Shown: positions 18,299 through 27,642, counted from the stretch's first letter. The stretch is 59,801 nt of DNA from Novosphingobium hassiacum (GCF_014196055.1 NZ_JACICY010000014.1:1-59801); one strand, 5' to 3'. Translations and numbers: made by a program. The notes: generated from the letters alone by a model not told the origin.

Positions 18299-19555
18299 TC
18301 AGGCCACAGCGGTCAGTTTGCCGCCCTTGGCCTTCTTTTCGAACTTGGCGATCCACTGGTCGACGACCGGGGCGATCGAGTTGCGCCAGCGGGAGCCGTT
18401 GAAGATGCCGTAGTGGCCGACTTCCGGGGCGAGGAAGTACTGCTTCCTGTCGTCGGGCAGATTGGGCGTGACCTTGAGCGCGGCCCTGGTCTGGCCGATG
18501 CCCGAGATGTCGTCGCGCTCACCCTCGATGCACAGCAGCGCGGTTTCGGTGATCGCGCCGAGATCGACCGTCTGGCCACGATGGACCAGTTCGCCCTTGG
18601 GCAGGGCGTGACGCTGGAACACGACGTCGACCGTCTGCAGGTAGAATTCGGCGGGTAGATCGCAGACCGCGCGATATTCCTCGTAAAAGGTCTTGGTCGC
18701 GTCGGCGTCGACATCGGCGCCCTGCATCATGTGCTGATAGAGCTTGTAATGGCTCATCATGTGGCTGCCCAGGTTCATCGACATGAAGCTGGCGAGCTGC
18801 ACGAAGCCCGGATAGACGCGGCGGCCTTCGCCCGGATAGTTGGCGGGCACTTCGGTGATGACGTTGTGCTTGAACCAGACATGCGGCTTGGTGATCGCGT
18901 GATCGTTGACCGCCGTCGGGCTTTCGCGCGTGTCGATCGGCCCGCCCATCATGGTCAGCGTGACCGGGCGGCAGGGGTGCTTGTTCGCGCCCATGATCGC
19001 TGCTGCGGCAAATGCGGGAACCGAGGGCTGGCACACCGCCATCACATGCGCGCCGGGGCCGATGTGTTCGAGGAAACCGGTAAGGTAATCGATGTAGTCG
19101 TCCAGATCGAACACGCCTTCGGCCAGCGGCACGTATTTCGCGTCAGCCCAGTCGGTGATGTAGACGACGCAGCGTTCCATCATGCGTTCGACCGTGCCGC
19201 GCAGGAGCGTGGCGTAGTGCCCGCTCATCGGGGCAACGATCAGCAAGCGCGGCGCGTCCTTGGGCAGACCGGCGTGGGTGAACATCTTCAGGTGACCGAA
19301 CGGGCGCGTGACGACCGTGGTTTCCTTGACCACGTGTGCGGTGCCATCGACATGGATCACCTTGATTCCAAAGGCAGGCTTGCCCCGGGGCGCTGCCGCA
19401 TGTGCGAAGACATCGAGCGCCGAGGCCATCATCTGGCTGGGACCGATGCCCGCCCACGGATTGCGCGCATCGTTGAGCATGTCGGCGGTCATCGACGCCC
19501 AGGCACTGCTCGCGTTCAATAGCGAACGCTGGATTTCGTAAGCTTTGTAGAGCAC
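18299..19555 (-). CDS. phaZ: Intracellular polyhydroxyalkanoate (PHB) depolymerase
   Basis: 418 residues, starting at a GTG (LYKAYEIQRSLLNASSAWAS follows). It is an alpha/beta hydrolase of the intracellular depolymerase family. The nucleophile region MAVCQPSVPAFAAAA (near residue 180) has Cys in place of Ser, as in known intracellular PhaZ, with the acid in EGERDDISGIGQT and the His in APEVGHYGIFNGSRW. It releases (R)-3-hydroxybutyrate from storage granules. The open frame runs well upstream, but similarity begins at the GTG and AAAGGTG precedes it. It is a single-gene unit with a terminator and a palindrome upstream. Confidence 0.92.
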   Translation of the reverse strand: MLYKAYEIQRSLLNASSAWASMTADMLNDARNPWAGIGPSQMMASALDVFAHAAAPRGKPAFGIKVIHVDGTAHVVKETTVVTRPFGHLKMFTHAGLPKDAPRLLIVAPMSGHYATLLRGTVERMMERCVVYITDWADAKYVPLAEGVFDLDDYIDYLTGFLEHIGPGAHVMAVCQPSVPAFAAAAIMGANKHPCRPVTLTMMGGPIDTRESPTAVNDHAITKPHVWFKHNVITEVPANYPGEGRRVYPGFVQLASFMSMNLGSHMMSHYKLYQHMMQGADVDADATKTFYEEYRAVCDLPAEFYLQTVDVVFQRHALPKGELVHRGQTVDLGAITETALLCIEGERDDISGIGQTRAALKVTPNLPDDRKQYFLAPEVGHYGIFNGSRWRNSIAPVVDQWIAKFEKKAKGGKLTAVA

Positions 19556-19631
19556 TGCGAACACCTTTGTTGTTTGTCTCCCGGTGCGGGAACACCCGAT
19601 TTCCGGAGAGTCGTTAGTCGCAGTCTGCAAC

Positions 19632-19645
19632 CAAACGATCGTTTG
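19632..19645. promoter_or_regulatory. 14-bp perfect palindrome upstream of phaZ
   Basis: CAAACGATCGTTTG is a perfect palindrome, about 77 bp upstream of the phaZ start and about 70 bp upstream of the divergent ABC exporter gene. The form and place suggest a dimeric repressor site (TetR-like half-sites). A second partial repeat TTGTGCAACGCAACAA overlaps its edge. Confidence 0.4.
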
Positions 19646-19717
19646 TGCAACGCAACAAATCGGGAGTGTATCCCGCGCCCCCTTCCGGCGAACCCTTGCA
19701 TCGGCTAGGCGGTGCCG

Positions 19718-21520
19718 ATGGACGAGGAAACGCTGGCTCAAGAACCGATCGCCGAACCGGCTCCGCGTGCGCGCACGCTGGGCCCACTGCGCATGATCTG
19801 GCGCGAGGCGATGAAGTATCCCGGACGGATGGTCGCGGCGTGCGTTGCGCTGCTGGTGACCTCTGCTTCGACGCTGGCGATCCCTGCGGGGTTCAAGCTG
19901 ATCATCGACAAGGGTTTTGCCCAAGGGGCCGATGTCGATGCGCTGGGACGGTGGTTCCAGTACCTGCTACTGATTGTAGTGGTGTTGGCGATCGGCACCG
20001 CCTGCCGGTTCTACTTCGTATCTTGGCTGGGCGAACGCGTGGTCGCCGACATTCGGCTGCGCGTGCAGGCGAACCTGCTGCGCCTGCCTCCGTCGTTCTT
20101 CGAGAGCAACAGCCCCAAGGAAATCTCTTCGCGGATGACCTCGGACACCGCGGTGATTGAACAGGTCGTGGGCACCACGGTGTCGGTGGCGTTGCGCAAC
20201 GTCATCACCGCGGTCGGCGGGCTTGCCTATCTGTTCTTCCTTGCGCCCAAGCTGACCGCGATCCTGATGGTCGGGATTCCGCTGGTTGTCGGCCCGATCG
20301 TCTTCTTCGGGCGGCGGGTGCGCAATGTCTCGCGATCGAGCCAGGACCGGGTGGCCGGGATCGGCGTGATCGTGGCCGAAGTGCTGGGCGCGATGAAGAT
20401 CGTGCAGGCGTTCGGGCAGGAAACGCGCGAGATGGCGCGGTTCGGCGAGCGGGTAGAGGCGACCTTCCAGACAGCGCTGCGCCGGATTTCGCTGCGTGCG
20501 GTGATGACCGCGATCGTGATCTTCCTCGTCTTCGGCGGGATCACCATGCTCGTCTGGGAAGGCGCGCTGGGCGTGGCCTCGGGCGCGATCAGCGGCGGGA
20601 CGATCTTTGCGATCGTGATTACCGCAGGGCTGGTTGCGGGCGCAGCGGGAGCGCTGTCGGAAGTCTATGGCGATCTGTTACGCGGTGCCGGTGCCGCCGG
20701 ACGGCTGAACGAGTTGCTGCGCGAGGAACCCGACATTGCGCCGCCGGTGCGGCCCACGGCCTTGCCCGTGCCGCCGCGTGGGCAGATCGCGTTCCAGAAT
20801 GTGGTGTTCCGCTACCCCTCACGCCCCGAAGTGCTGGCGCTCAACGACTTTTCGCTGACGGTCGAACCGGGCGAGACGGTGGCGATCGTTGGGCCTTCGG
20901 GTGCGGGCAAATCGACGCTGTTCCTGCTGGCGCAGCGATTCTATGACCCGCATGGCGGCACGGTGCGCATCGATGGCGTGCTGCTGACCAGCGCCGACCC
21001 CGCCGAGATCCGCGCCCGCAGCGCGCTGGTGCCGCAGGACGCCACGCTGTTTGCAGCATCGGCGCGCGACAACCTGCGCTACGGCAACTGGTCGGCCAGC
21101 GACGAGGACATCTGGGAAGCGGCGCGCACGGCCAATGCCGAGGGCTTCCTGCGCGACTTGCCCGAGGGACTCGACACGTTCCTGGGCGAGGACGGCGCGC
21201 GGCTTTCGGGCGGACAGCGCCAGCGTATCGCGATTGCGCGCGCGGTGCTGCGCAAGGCACCGATCCTGCTGCTGGACGAGGCAACCAGCGCGCTCGATGC
21301 CGAAAGCGAGCGTCTGGTGCAGGAAGCGCTCGACCGACTGATGAAGGAGCGCACGACGCTGGTTATCGCGCACCGGCTGGCGACGATCCGCGCAGCGGAC
21401 CGGATCATCGTGATGGATGGCGGGCGCATCGTCGAACAGGGCACCCACGCCAGCCTGTCGGCGGCTGACGGGCTCTATGCGCGACTGGCGAAGCTGCAGT
21501 TCGAGGGCATTGTCGCCTGA
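19718..21520 (+). CDS. ABC transporter, fused permease/ATP-binding exporter (MsbA/ABCB type)
   Basis: 600 residues. The N-terminal transmembrane domain has six segments (about residues 35-320), followed by an ATPase domain (about 350-598) with Walker A GPSGAGKST, signature LSGGQRQRIA, Walker B ILLLDEATSALD and switch His in IAHRLATI. Such half-transporters act as homodimeric exporters of lipids or hydrophobic compounds. The substrate is unknown; it could be essential MsbA or a paralogue. The ATG at 19718 is preferred over a GTG two codons upstream. It is divergent from phaZ and about 85 bp before the peptidase gene. Confidence 0.9.
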   Translation: MDEETLAQEPIAEPAPRARTLGPLRMIWREAMKYPGRMVAACVALLVTSASTLAIPAGFKLIIDKGFAQGADVDALGRWFQYLLLIVVVLAIGTACRFYFVSWLGERVVADIRLRVQANLLRLPPSFFESNSPKEISSRMTSDTAVIEQVVGTTVSVALRNVITAVGGLAYLFFLAPKLTAILMVGIPLVVGPIVFFGRRVRNVSRSSQDRVAGIGVIVAEVLGAMKIVQAFGQETREMARFGERVEATFQTALRRISLRAVMTAIVIFLVFGGITMLVWEGALGVASGAISGGTIFAIVITAGLVAGAAGALSEVYGDLLRGAGAAGRLNELLREEPDIAPPVRPTALPVPPRGQIAFQNVVFRYPSRPEVLALNDFSLTVEPGETVAIVGPSGAGKSTLFLLAQRFYDPHGGTVRIDGVLLTSADPAEIRARSALVPQDATLFAASARDNLRYGNWSASDEDIWEAARTANAEGFLRDLPEGLDTFLGEDGARLSGGQRQRIAIARAVLRKAPILLLDEATSALDAESERLVQEALDRLMKERTTLVIAHRLATIRAADRIIVMDGGRIVEQGTHASLSAADGLYARLAKLQFEGIVA

Positions 21521-21604
21521 CAGGCCCGCTAAAGACTGGACTTTCGCCAAAGTAGCGGCAATCTATCTGGTAAAGATTGAAACCAGTCAGGGTCGCCGTC
21601 CAAC

Positions 21605-23722
21605 ATGAAACGTCTTGCCGCCTATCTTTGCGCGTGCGCTGCCGCGTGCGCGCTCGCCCCCATGTCGTCCGCCATCGGTGAAGAGGCTGCTGCCGATTAT
21701 TCCGGATCGGGGCTACAGCTGAAATACGTCGACCCCGCGATCAAACCGGGCGACGATTTCATGGGCCATGTCAACGGCATCTGGCTGCGCGACACGCAGA
21801 TCCCCGCCGACAAGTCGACCTACGGGATCATGAACATCCTCAGCGACACCTCGCGCGACCGGCTGCGGCTGGTCATGGACGAGGCGGTGGCGGCCAAGGC
21901 TGCGCCAGGATCGGACATGGCGCGTATCGCGGCGGCCTATTCGGCGTTTCTGGATACGCGCCGGATCGAGGCGGGGGGGCTCATGCCTGCGCGGCCGTGG
22001 CTGGAGCGCATCGCCAAGGTTCGGACGACCACCGACCTTGCCACGCTGTTCGGCGATCCTGCGTTCGAATCGCCGATCGGGCTGGCATTGAACCCCGACA
22101 GCAAGGACAGCGGGCGCTATGCGCTCTACGCAGGGGCGGCGGGGCTTGGGCTTCCGGATCGGGACTACTATCTGATCGACAGCCCGCGCAACCGCGAGAT
22201 CAAGGCTGGCTACATCAAGTGGCTGGTGACCGCACTTGCCGAGGCTGGCGACAGGCAGCCTGCGGCCAGTGCCGAGGCAATCTGGCAGCTCGAGAGCAAG
22301 ATCGCCGCCGCGCACTGGGACCGGGCGCTGGGGCGCAACCGCGATCTGACCTACAACAAGCTGACGCTGGCGCAGGCGCGCGAGGCGTTCAAGGGCCTGC
22401 CGCTCGACGCGATGCTGACCGCTGCCGGTGCCAAGGGTGTGGGTGAACTGGTGATTCAACAGTACCCGCCGACGGCCGACGAGCTGAAAGCGGCGGGCTT
22501 TACACCGGACATGGCGAGCAAGCTGGGCGGCGGCGTGCCGGCGATCGCTGCGCTGGTGCAAAGCGAGCCACTGGCAGCGTGGAAAGCCTGGGCGACGGTG
22601 CGGTTCATGTCGAACTATGCCGCCGTACTGCCCGCGCGAATCGATGCTGCGCGCTTTGCCTTCTACGGGACGCTGCTGCGCGGCCAGCCGCAGGACGAGC
22701 CGCGCTGGAAGCGGGCGATCGGCGCGACCGAGGAGCAAGTCGGCGAGCTGGTCGGCAAGGTCTATGCGCAGCGCTGGTTCCCTGCGCAAAACAAGGCGGC
22801 GATGGAAGCGCTCGTCGGGAACTTGCGCAAGGCGATGGCGGCGAACCTGTCGGACCTTGCCTGGATGAGTCCGGCCACGCGCGAGCAGGCGGAGGCGAAG
22901 CTGGCTGCGTTCACCCCCAAGGTCGGCTATCCGGACAAGTACAAGCAATACGAGGGGCTTAAGATTTCGCCCGAGACACCGCTGGCCAATGCCATCGCGG
23001 CCAAGCAGTGGAAGCTGGCCTATGACATGCCACGCATCGGCAAGCCGGTCGATCGCAGCGAGTGGGGCATGTTCCCGCAGACGGTGAACGCCTACTATTC
23101 GGCGCAGCTCAACGAGATCGTGTTTCCGGCCGCGATCCTGCAGCCGCCCTACTTCAACCTGAGCGCCGATCCGGCGGTAAACTATGGCGCGATCGGTGCG
23201 GTGATCGGGCACGAAATGGGTCACGGCTTCGACGATCAGGGCTCCAAGTCCGATGCCAGCGGCAACTTGCGCAACTGGTGGACCGACAAGGACCGCGCTG
23301 CTTTCGATGCCCTGACCGGGCGGCTTGTGGCGCAGTACGATGCGTTCTGCCCGTTCGATGAGGCAAGCGCAGGCGGCAAGGCCTGCATCGACGGGCGGCT
23401 GACACTCGGCGAGAATATTGGCGATCTGGGCGGGCTCAGCCTTGCGCTGCGCGCCTATCATCTGTCGCTGGGCGGCAAGCCAGCGCCGGTGATCGACGGG
23501 CTAACCGGGGACCAGCGCTTCTTCATGGCGTGGGCGCAAGTGTGGCGGTTCAAGGCGCGCGATGCGGCGGCGCGTGACCGGCTGAAGACCGATTACCATT
23601 CGCCCGGCGCCTACCGCGTCAACGGAATCGTCCGCAACTTCGATGAATGGTACAAGGCGTTCGGCGTGAAGCCGGGGGACGCGCTGTACCTTCCGCCGGA
23701 TCAGCGCATCCGCATCTGGTGA
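21605..23722 (+). CDS. M13-family zinc metallopeptidase (neprilysin/PepO-like), secreted
   Basis: 705 residues with an N-terminal signal peptide (LAAYLCACAAACALAPMSSA). The zinc site is IGHEMGHGFDDQG, with His536, Glu537 and His540, and the third ligand is Glu603 in GENIGDLGGL. NAYYSAQLNEIVFPAAILQPP matches the conserved substrate-binding NAYY motif of M13 enzymes. It should cleave small peptides in the periplasm. The length is normal and all catalytic residues are present. It stands alone between the exporter and uppP. Confidence 0.94.
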   Translation: MKRLAAYLCACAAACALAPMSSAIGEEAAADYSGSGLQLKYVDPAIKPGDDFMGHVNGIWLRDTQIPADKSTYGIMNILSDTSRDRLRLVMDEAVAAKAAPGSDMARIAAAYSAFLDTRRIEAGGLMPARPWLERIAKVRTTTDLATLFGDPAFESPIGLALNPDSKDSGRYALYAGAAGLGLPDRDYYLIDSPRNREIKAGYIKWLVTALAEAGDRQPAASAEAIWQLESKIAAAHWDRALGRNRDLTYNKLTLAQAREAFKGLPLDAMLTAAGAKGVGELVIQQYPPTADELKAAGFTPDMASKLGGGVPAIAALVQSEPLAAWKAWATVRFMSNYAAVLPARIDAARFAFYGTLLRGQPQDEPRWKRAIGATEEQVGELVGKVYAQRWFPAQNKAAMEALVGNLRKAMAANLSDLAWMSPATREQAEAKLAAFTPKVGYPDKYKQYEGLKISPETPLANAIAAKQWKLAYDMPRIGKPVDRSEWGMFPQTVNAYYSAQLNEIVFPAAILQPPYFNLSADPAVNYGAIGAVIGHEMGHGFDDQGSKSDASGNLRNWWTDKDRAAFDALTGRLVAQYDAFCPFDEASAGGKACIDGRLTLGENIGDLGGLSLALRAYHLSLGGKPAPVIDGLTGDQRFFMAWAQVWRFKARDAAARDRLKTDYHSPGAYRVNGIVRNFDEWYKAFGVKPGDALYLPPDQRIRIW

Positions 23723-23809
23723 GACGGCAATCCACCCCTATCGACGGTCTGCGCTTGACTTGATGCTGCGCTGCGGCTGAACCCCGCAGTTCAGCTTCAC
23801 GGGACCGTT

Positions 23810-24622
23810 ATGGACACGATCGTCACTGCTATTCTGCTTGGAATCGTCGAGGGACTCACCGAGTTCCTGCCGGTGTCCTCGACCGGGCACCTGATCCTGG
23901 CGACCGAGCTGTTCGGGTACGACGCGCACCAGTGGGCGATGTTCAATGTCGTTATCCAGCTGGGCGCGATCCTGGCGGTCGTCGTGCAGTACTGGCGCAC
24001 GTTCTGGGCCGTCGGCATGGGACTCCTCAAGCTCGAGCCGATTTCACTGCGGTTCCTGCGCAACCTGCTGGCGGCGTTCATCCCCTCGGCTGTGCTGGGC
24101 CTGCTGCTGAAAGAGCAGATCGATGTGATGCTCGGCAGCCCGATGGTGGTGTGTTGGGCACTGATCGTGGGTGGCGTCGCGATTCTGGTGATCGAGAAAT
24201 ATGCCAAGACCGGAGAGTTGACCGGCATCGGCCAGCTTCCGTTGCGTCAGGCGATAGGCGTCGGTTTTGCACAATGCCTCGCGATGGTCCCCGGCGTGAG
24301 TCGTTCGGGCGCGACGATCATGGGCGCGCTGGCAATGGGCATCGAACGGCGCACTGCGGCGGAGTTCAGCTTCTTCCTTGCGATTCCAACGATGCTTGGC
24401 GCGACGACGCTCGAACTGATCGACAACCGCGAGGCGGTTATGAGCGGCACGATGGGCGTGGGCTGGAGCGAGATCGGCGTGGGTTTTGCAGTGTCGTTCG
24501 TGGTCGCGCTGGCGGTGATCCGGCTGTTCGTCGCCTACGTCAGTCGATCGGGGTTCAAGCCGTTCGCATGGTACCGGATCGTCGCTGGCGCGGCTGCGAT
24601 TGCCTGGCTCACGCTGCGCTGA
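23810..24622 (+). CDS. uppP: Undecaprenyl-diphosphatase UppP (BacA)
   Basis: 270 residues, polytopic. The two active-site motifs are present: EGLTEFLPVSSTGHLILA near the N-terminus and PGVSRSGATIMGALAMG near residue 160. UppP recycles the lipid carrier of peptidoglycan and surface glycan synthesis by removing a phosphate from undecaprenyl diphosphate, and confers bacitracin resistance when overproduced. The ATG at 23810 gives the family N-terminus MDTIVTAILLGIVEGLTEF. No operon partner is evident. Confidence 0.96.
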   Translation: MDTIVTAILLGIVEGLTEFLPVSSTGHLILATELFGYDAHQWAMFNVVIQLGAILAVVVQYWRTFWAVGMGLLKLEPISLRFLRNLLAAFIPSAVLGLLLKEQIDVMLGSPMVVCWALIVGGVAILVIEKYAKTGELTGIGQLPLRQAIGVGFAQCLAMVPGVSRSGATIMGALAMGIERRTAAEFSFFLAIPTMLGATTLELIDNREAVMSGTMGVGWSEIGVGFAVSFVVALAVIRLFVAYVSRSGFKPFAWYRIVAGAAAIAWLTLR

Positions 24623-24716
24623 ACATTAATTTCGCCTAAAACGCCCTGCCGCTTTTGCGGAACCAAGTGCCGCGTTCGGGATTGACCGGACAGACAGCAC
24701 TTCAAGGGGTTATAAC

Positions 24717-24983
24717 ATGAGCCTGATCATTCTTCTCATCGTCGGCGGCATTCTCGGCTGGTTGGCGAGCATCGTTATGCGCACCGATGGCCAGCAGGGT
24801 ATCTTCCTTAACATCGTGGTCGGCATCGTCGGCGCACTGCTCGGCGGTTTCCTGCTTGCGCCCCTCGTCGGCGGCGGCAGCATCACCAACGGCATCACCG
24901 CCGGTACGCTGATCGTTTCGTTCCTGGGCGCGCTGATCCTGCTGGCGATCGTGAACCTCGTCCGTCGTGGTTCGGTTCGCTAA
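24717..24983 (+). CDS. GlsB/YeaQ/YmgE family stress-response membrane protein (transglycosylase-associated)
   Basis: 88 residues with three hydrophobic segments. IVGGILGWLASIVMRTDGQQ and NIVVGIVGALLGGFLLAPL are typical of this family. These inner-membrane proteins are induced by stress and their exact role is unknown. The ATG at 24717 has AAGGGG upstream. A GC-rich hairpin AGGGCGG...CCGCCCT at 25013-25036 follows and may attenuate or end transcription before the lipoprotein gene 90 bp downstream. Confidence 0.9.
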   Translation: MSLIILLIVGGILGWLASIVMRTDGQQGIFLNIVVGIVGALLGGFLLAPLVGGGSITNGITAGTLIVSFLGALILLAIVNLVRRGSVR

Positions 24984-25072
24984 TTTAACGCTTTTTCAAA
25001 ACCTTACCGGTTAGGGCGGCCCGCAAGGACCGCCCTTCCCATGACCAGAATTTTCAACCGAAGGGGATTACC

Positions 25073-25348
25073 ATGAAGGGTATTTTCAAAGGCGCGATGA
25101 TGGCTTCCGTCGTCGCCATGGGTCTTGGACTTTCCGCGTGCGACAGCGCGAAGGAAAATGCCGCCGAAGATCAGGCCGACGCAGTACGTCAGTCGTCTGA
25201 AGCTGCTGCAGACACGATGGAAGACAAGGCTGACGCCATGGGCGGCGCCTCGGAAGACGCGATGGAAAACAAGGCCGACGCCGTCCGTGATATGGGCGAA
25301 AAGAAGGCCGACAAGATGGAAGATCAGGCCGACAAGATCCCGGGCTGA
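25073..25348 (+). CDS. Small repetitive lipoprotein, predicted coiled coil
   Basis: 91 residues. A signal ends in the lipobox LSAC (Cys22), so it is predicted to be lipidated. The rest is a charged helix built from a repeat of about 17-19 residues with the core E(D/N)(K/Q)ADA: EDQADAVRQ, EDKADAMGG, ENKADAVRD, EDQADKIPG. It probably forms a rod or coiled coil in the periplasm. It is close behind the GlsB-like gene, so both may be envelope-stress genes. An efficient terminator follows at 25410. The exact function is unknown. Confidence 0.8.
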   Translation: MKGIFKGAMMASVVAMGLGLSACDSAKENAAEDQADAVRQSSEAAADTMEDKADAMGGASEDAMENKADAVRDMGEKKADKMEDQADKIPG

Positions 25349-25409
25349 TCTGGTACATCAAGTTTCGGTCCGGGCCGAACGGGCAACCGCTCCGACCCCA
25401 AGACCGACG

Positions 25410-25444
25410 AACCCGGCGCTGTCCTAGAGCAGCGCCGGGTTTTT
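25410..25444 (+). terminator. Rho-independent terminator of the small lipoprotein gene
   Basis: AACCCGGCGCTG-TCCTAGAG-CAGCGCCGGGTT followed by TTT, a 12-bp perfect stem. It touches the 3' end of phhA on the opposite strand and may serve both genes. Confidence 0.88.
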
Positions 25445-25448
25445 CGTG

Positions 25449-26384
25449 TCAGACAGGCTTGGCTCCCGATCCGCGCCCACCGCGCAGGTGATATTCGAGC
25501 GTGCCATGATGGAGCACGTCGTCGACGTCGATCACCGCAGTATTGGCGTAAGTGAAACCCGGCCCGAGCGCCTGGTACAGCCGATCGAAATCTCGGCCGA
25601 CAGTCTGGCGGAACAGGTCATCGAAGCTTTCGATCACGAAGTAGGTCGGCTGCAGGTCGTCGATCACGTAATCGGTGCGCACGACGCGATCGACATTGAG
25701 CATCACCCGGTTGGGCGATTGCCCTTCGATGGCGAACACCGCCTCGCGCGGGCCGGACAGGATGCCCGCGCCATAGGCGCGCAAGGCGTCGCCCTCCTTC
25801 ACCAGCCCGAACTCGACGGTATACCAGTAGAGCGCGCCCAGCGCCTTGAGGCGATTGTGGCGCATCGCTTTCCACCCGGCCCGACCGTAGGCCTGCATAT
25901 AATCGGCATAGACGGGGTCGGTCAGCATCGGCACGTGGCCGAACACGTCGTGAAAGACGTCGGGCTCCTGGATGTAATCGAAAGTGTCACGCGTGCGGAT
26001 GAAGTTTCCGGCGGGGAATCGGCGATTGGCGAGATGCCAGAAAAACACGTGGTCAGGGATCAGCATCGGCACCGGTACGACGCTCCACCCGGTCAGCGCC
26101 CCCAGTTCGGCAGAGAGCCGCTCGAAATCGGGCACGCCGCCGCGCCCAAGGTCGAGCCGCTCGGTGCCTTCAAGGAATGCGGTGCAGGCGCGGCCGGGCA
26201 GGACTTCCATTTGGCGGTGGTATAATTCGTCCCAGATCGCGTTCTCGTCGCCTGTGTAGCGACGCTGCGCCGGTTCGAGCCAGTCCTGCGCCAGATGCGC
26301 TGGACGGCGCAGCGGCGCGGTATAGACACCATCGGGCATTTCCGGCAGGCGCTCGTAATCGAAGGGCACGATGTTATCGGTCAT
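25449..26384 (-). CDS. phhA: Phenylalanine 4-monooxygenase
   Basis: 311 residues, in the bacterial monomeric range. The iron ligands of aromatic amino acid hydroxylases are present: His145 and His150 in VFHDVFGHVPML and Glu191 in YTVEFGLVKEG. It hydroxylates phenylalanine to tyrosine with O2 and tetrahydropterin. The ATG at 26384 gives MTDNIVPFDYERL, with no better start downstream. It is a single gene convergent with the small lipoprotein gene. The upstream 190 bp contain no other gene and no obvious operator beyond a CACGTG. Confidence 0.95.
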   Translation of the reverse strand: MTDNIVPFDYERLPEMPDGVYTAPLRRPAHLAQDWLEPAQRRYTGDENAIWDELYHRQMEVLPGRACTAFLEGTERLDLGRGGVPDFERLSAELGALTGWSVVPVPMLIPDHVFFWHLANRRFPAGNFIRTRDTFDYIQEPDVFHDVFGHVPMLTDPVYADYMQAYGRAGWKAMRHNRLKALGALYWYTVEFGLVKEGDALRAYGAGILSGPREAVFAIEGQSPNRVMLNVDRVVRTDYVIDDLQPTYFVIESFDDLFRQTVGRDFDRLYQALGPGFTYANTAVIDVDDVLHHGTLEYHLRGGRGSGAKPV

Positions 26385-26510
26385 CTGGACTGGTCAACCT
26401 GGTTTCTTTTGCAACCACTATCACGTGCACGACGTTTCGGCAAATTGCTGACGTCCCGACAGCGCGCTTGACTTTACCCCGATTCTATCCCAACCGCCCG
26501 ACCCTGTGAC

Positions 26511-26532
26511 GGCGGCGTGGAAACGCGCCGCC
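26511..26532. promoter_or_regulatory. Hairpin in the rpmG leader region
   Basis: GGCGGCG-TGGAAACG-CGCCGCC ends about 45 bp before the rpmG start. It may be a leader hairpin or the end of an upstream transcript; there is no T-tract on the + strand. Confidence 0.3.
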
Positions 26533-26576
26533 ACATTCGTTTAAGATTCGCGCGCGATAAAGTTCAGGATAGAGTC

Positions 26577-26744
26577 ATGGCAAAGCCAACCACCGTCAAG
26601 ATCCGTCTGGTCTCGACCGCAGACACCGGTTTCTTCTATGTTACCAAGAAGAACCCGCGCAACACGACCGAGAAGATGACCTTCCGCAAGTACGATCCCG
26701 TGGTGCGCAAGCATGTCGAGTTCAAGGAAGCCAAGATCAAGTAA
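26577..26744 (+). CDS. rpmG: 50S ribosomal protein L33
   Basis: 55 residues, starting MAKPTTVKIRLVSTADTGFF and ending HVEFKEAKIK, matching alphaproteobacterial L33. It lacks the CxxC zinc ribbon, so it is the zinc-independent type. The ATG at 26577 follows CAGGATAGAG. It is a component of the large ribosomal subunit near the E site. It stands alone ahead of lolA. Confidence 0.97.
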   Translation: MAKPTTVKIRLVSTADTGFFYVTKKNPRNTTEKMTFRKYDPVVRKHVEFKEAKIK

Positions 26745-26840
26745 CAGCGCGTTTTGCGCTTTACGGCCTGGGCTGACCCTTTCATTTTCGGAACGGGTCG
26801 GTTCACGGCGAGTTCAACGCCGACACCTCAAGGAACGGCG

Positions 26841-27506
26841 ATGAACACGATTTTGAACATTTCGCGCAAGCTGGGCCGTCCTTTGGCGGCCCTTTCGCTT
26901 GCGCTCGGCACGGTTGGCGCCGTTGTAGCGCCGGTCGCTGCGGTTTCCGCCCAGGCACCATCGTCCGACGTGACCCGTGCCGTTGCCGCCCTGCGCGGGA
27001 TCACCACGCTGCGGGCCAACTTCGTGCAGACCGACCGGTCCGGCCAGAGCACATCGGGCGTGCTGACCTTGAAACGCCCGGGCAAGATCCGCTTCCAGTA
27101 TCAGAAGGGCGTGCCCCTGCTGATCGTTGGCGATGGCCGCGCGCTGACCATGATCGACTACGAAGTGCGGCAGGTGCAGCGCTGGCCGATCAGCAACAGC
27201 CCATTGGGCGCGCTGCTCGATCCGAACAAGGACGTCGCGAAGTTTGCCACGCTGCTGCCGACAGGTGATCGCGACGTGATCAGCCTGCAGGTGCGCGATC
27301 CCAAGCATCCCGAATACGGCACGATCACGATGATCTTCGTCCGCAACGGCGCTGCCCCCGGCGGTCTCCAGCTCGATTCGTGGGTGGCGCTCGATTCGCA
27401 GAACAAGCGCACGACTATCCGCTTGACCGCGCATGCGTACGGCATTGCCGTGGACGACAAGACATTCAAGTGGACCGACCCACGGCGTACCGCCCCCGGG
27501 CGTTGA
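26841..27506 (+). CDS. lolA: Outer-membrane lipoprotein carrier protein LolA
   Basis: 221 residues with a long signal peptide ending VAAVSAQA near residue 38. The LolA beta-barrel follows: LRANFVQTDRSGQSTSGVLTLKRPGKIRFQYQ is diagnostic, and the rest holds the strands that shield a lipoprotein acyl chain. It ferries lipoproteins across the periplasm from LolCDE to LolB or its equivalent. The ATG at 26841 follows AAGGAACG. Repeats, and no clear own terminator, follow the stop codon. Confidence 0.92.
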   Translation: MNTILNISRKLGRPLAALSLALGTVGAVVAPVAAVSAQAPSSDVTRAVAALRGITTLRANFVQTDRSGQSTSGVLTLKRPGKIRFQYQKGVPLLIVGDGRALTMIDYEVRQVQRWPISNSPLGALLDPNKDVAKFATLLPTGDRDVISLQVRDPKHPEYGTITMIFVRNGAAPGGLQLDSWVALDSQNKRTTIRLTAHAYGIAVDDKTFKWTDPRRTAPGR

Positions 27507-27533
27507 TCTGACCTGGCAGAAAAGCCAGATCTC

Positions 27534-27616
27534 CGTCGTCCCGGGCCTGACCCGGGATGAGGCTTTGCTCTTTGGCGAAAGGAAGCCTCCCCCCGGATCA
27601 AGTCCGGGGCGACGAT
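27534..27616. repeat. REP-like inverted pair, second family
   Basis: CGTCGTCCCGGGCCTGACCC at 27534 and, in reverse complement, TCGTCGCCCCGGACTTGATC at 27616 are two copies of one palindromic element facing each other about 40 bp apart. They lie directly after lolA. Confidence 0.7.
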
Positions 27617-27642
27617 AAATGGAACTCACCAAGCAATCTGCT

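Noticed and set aside
23810..24639. 235-residue frame inside uppP
   Set aside because: Frame-shifted shadow of uppP without motifs.
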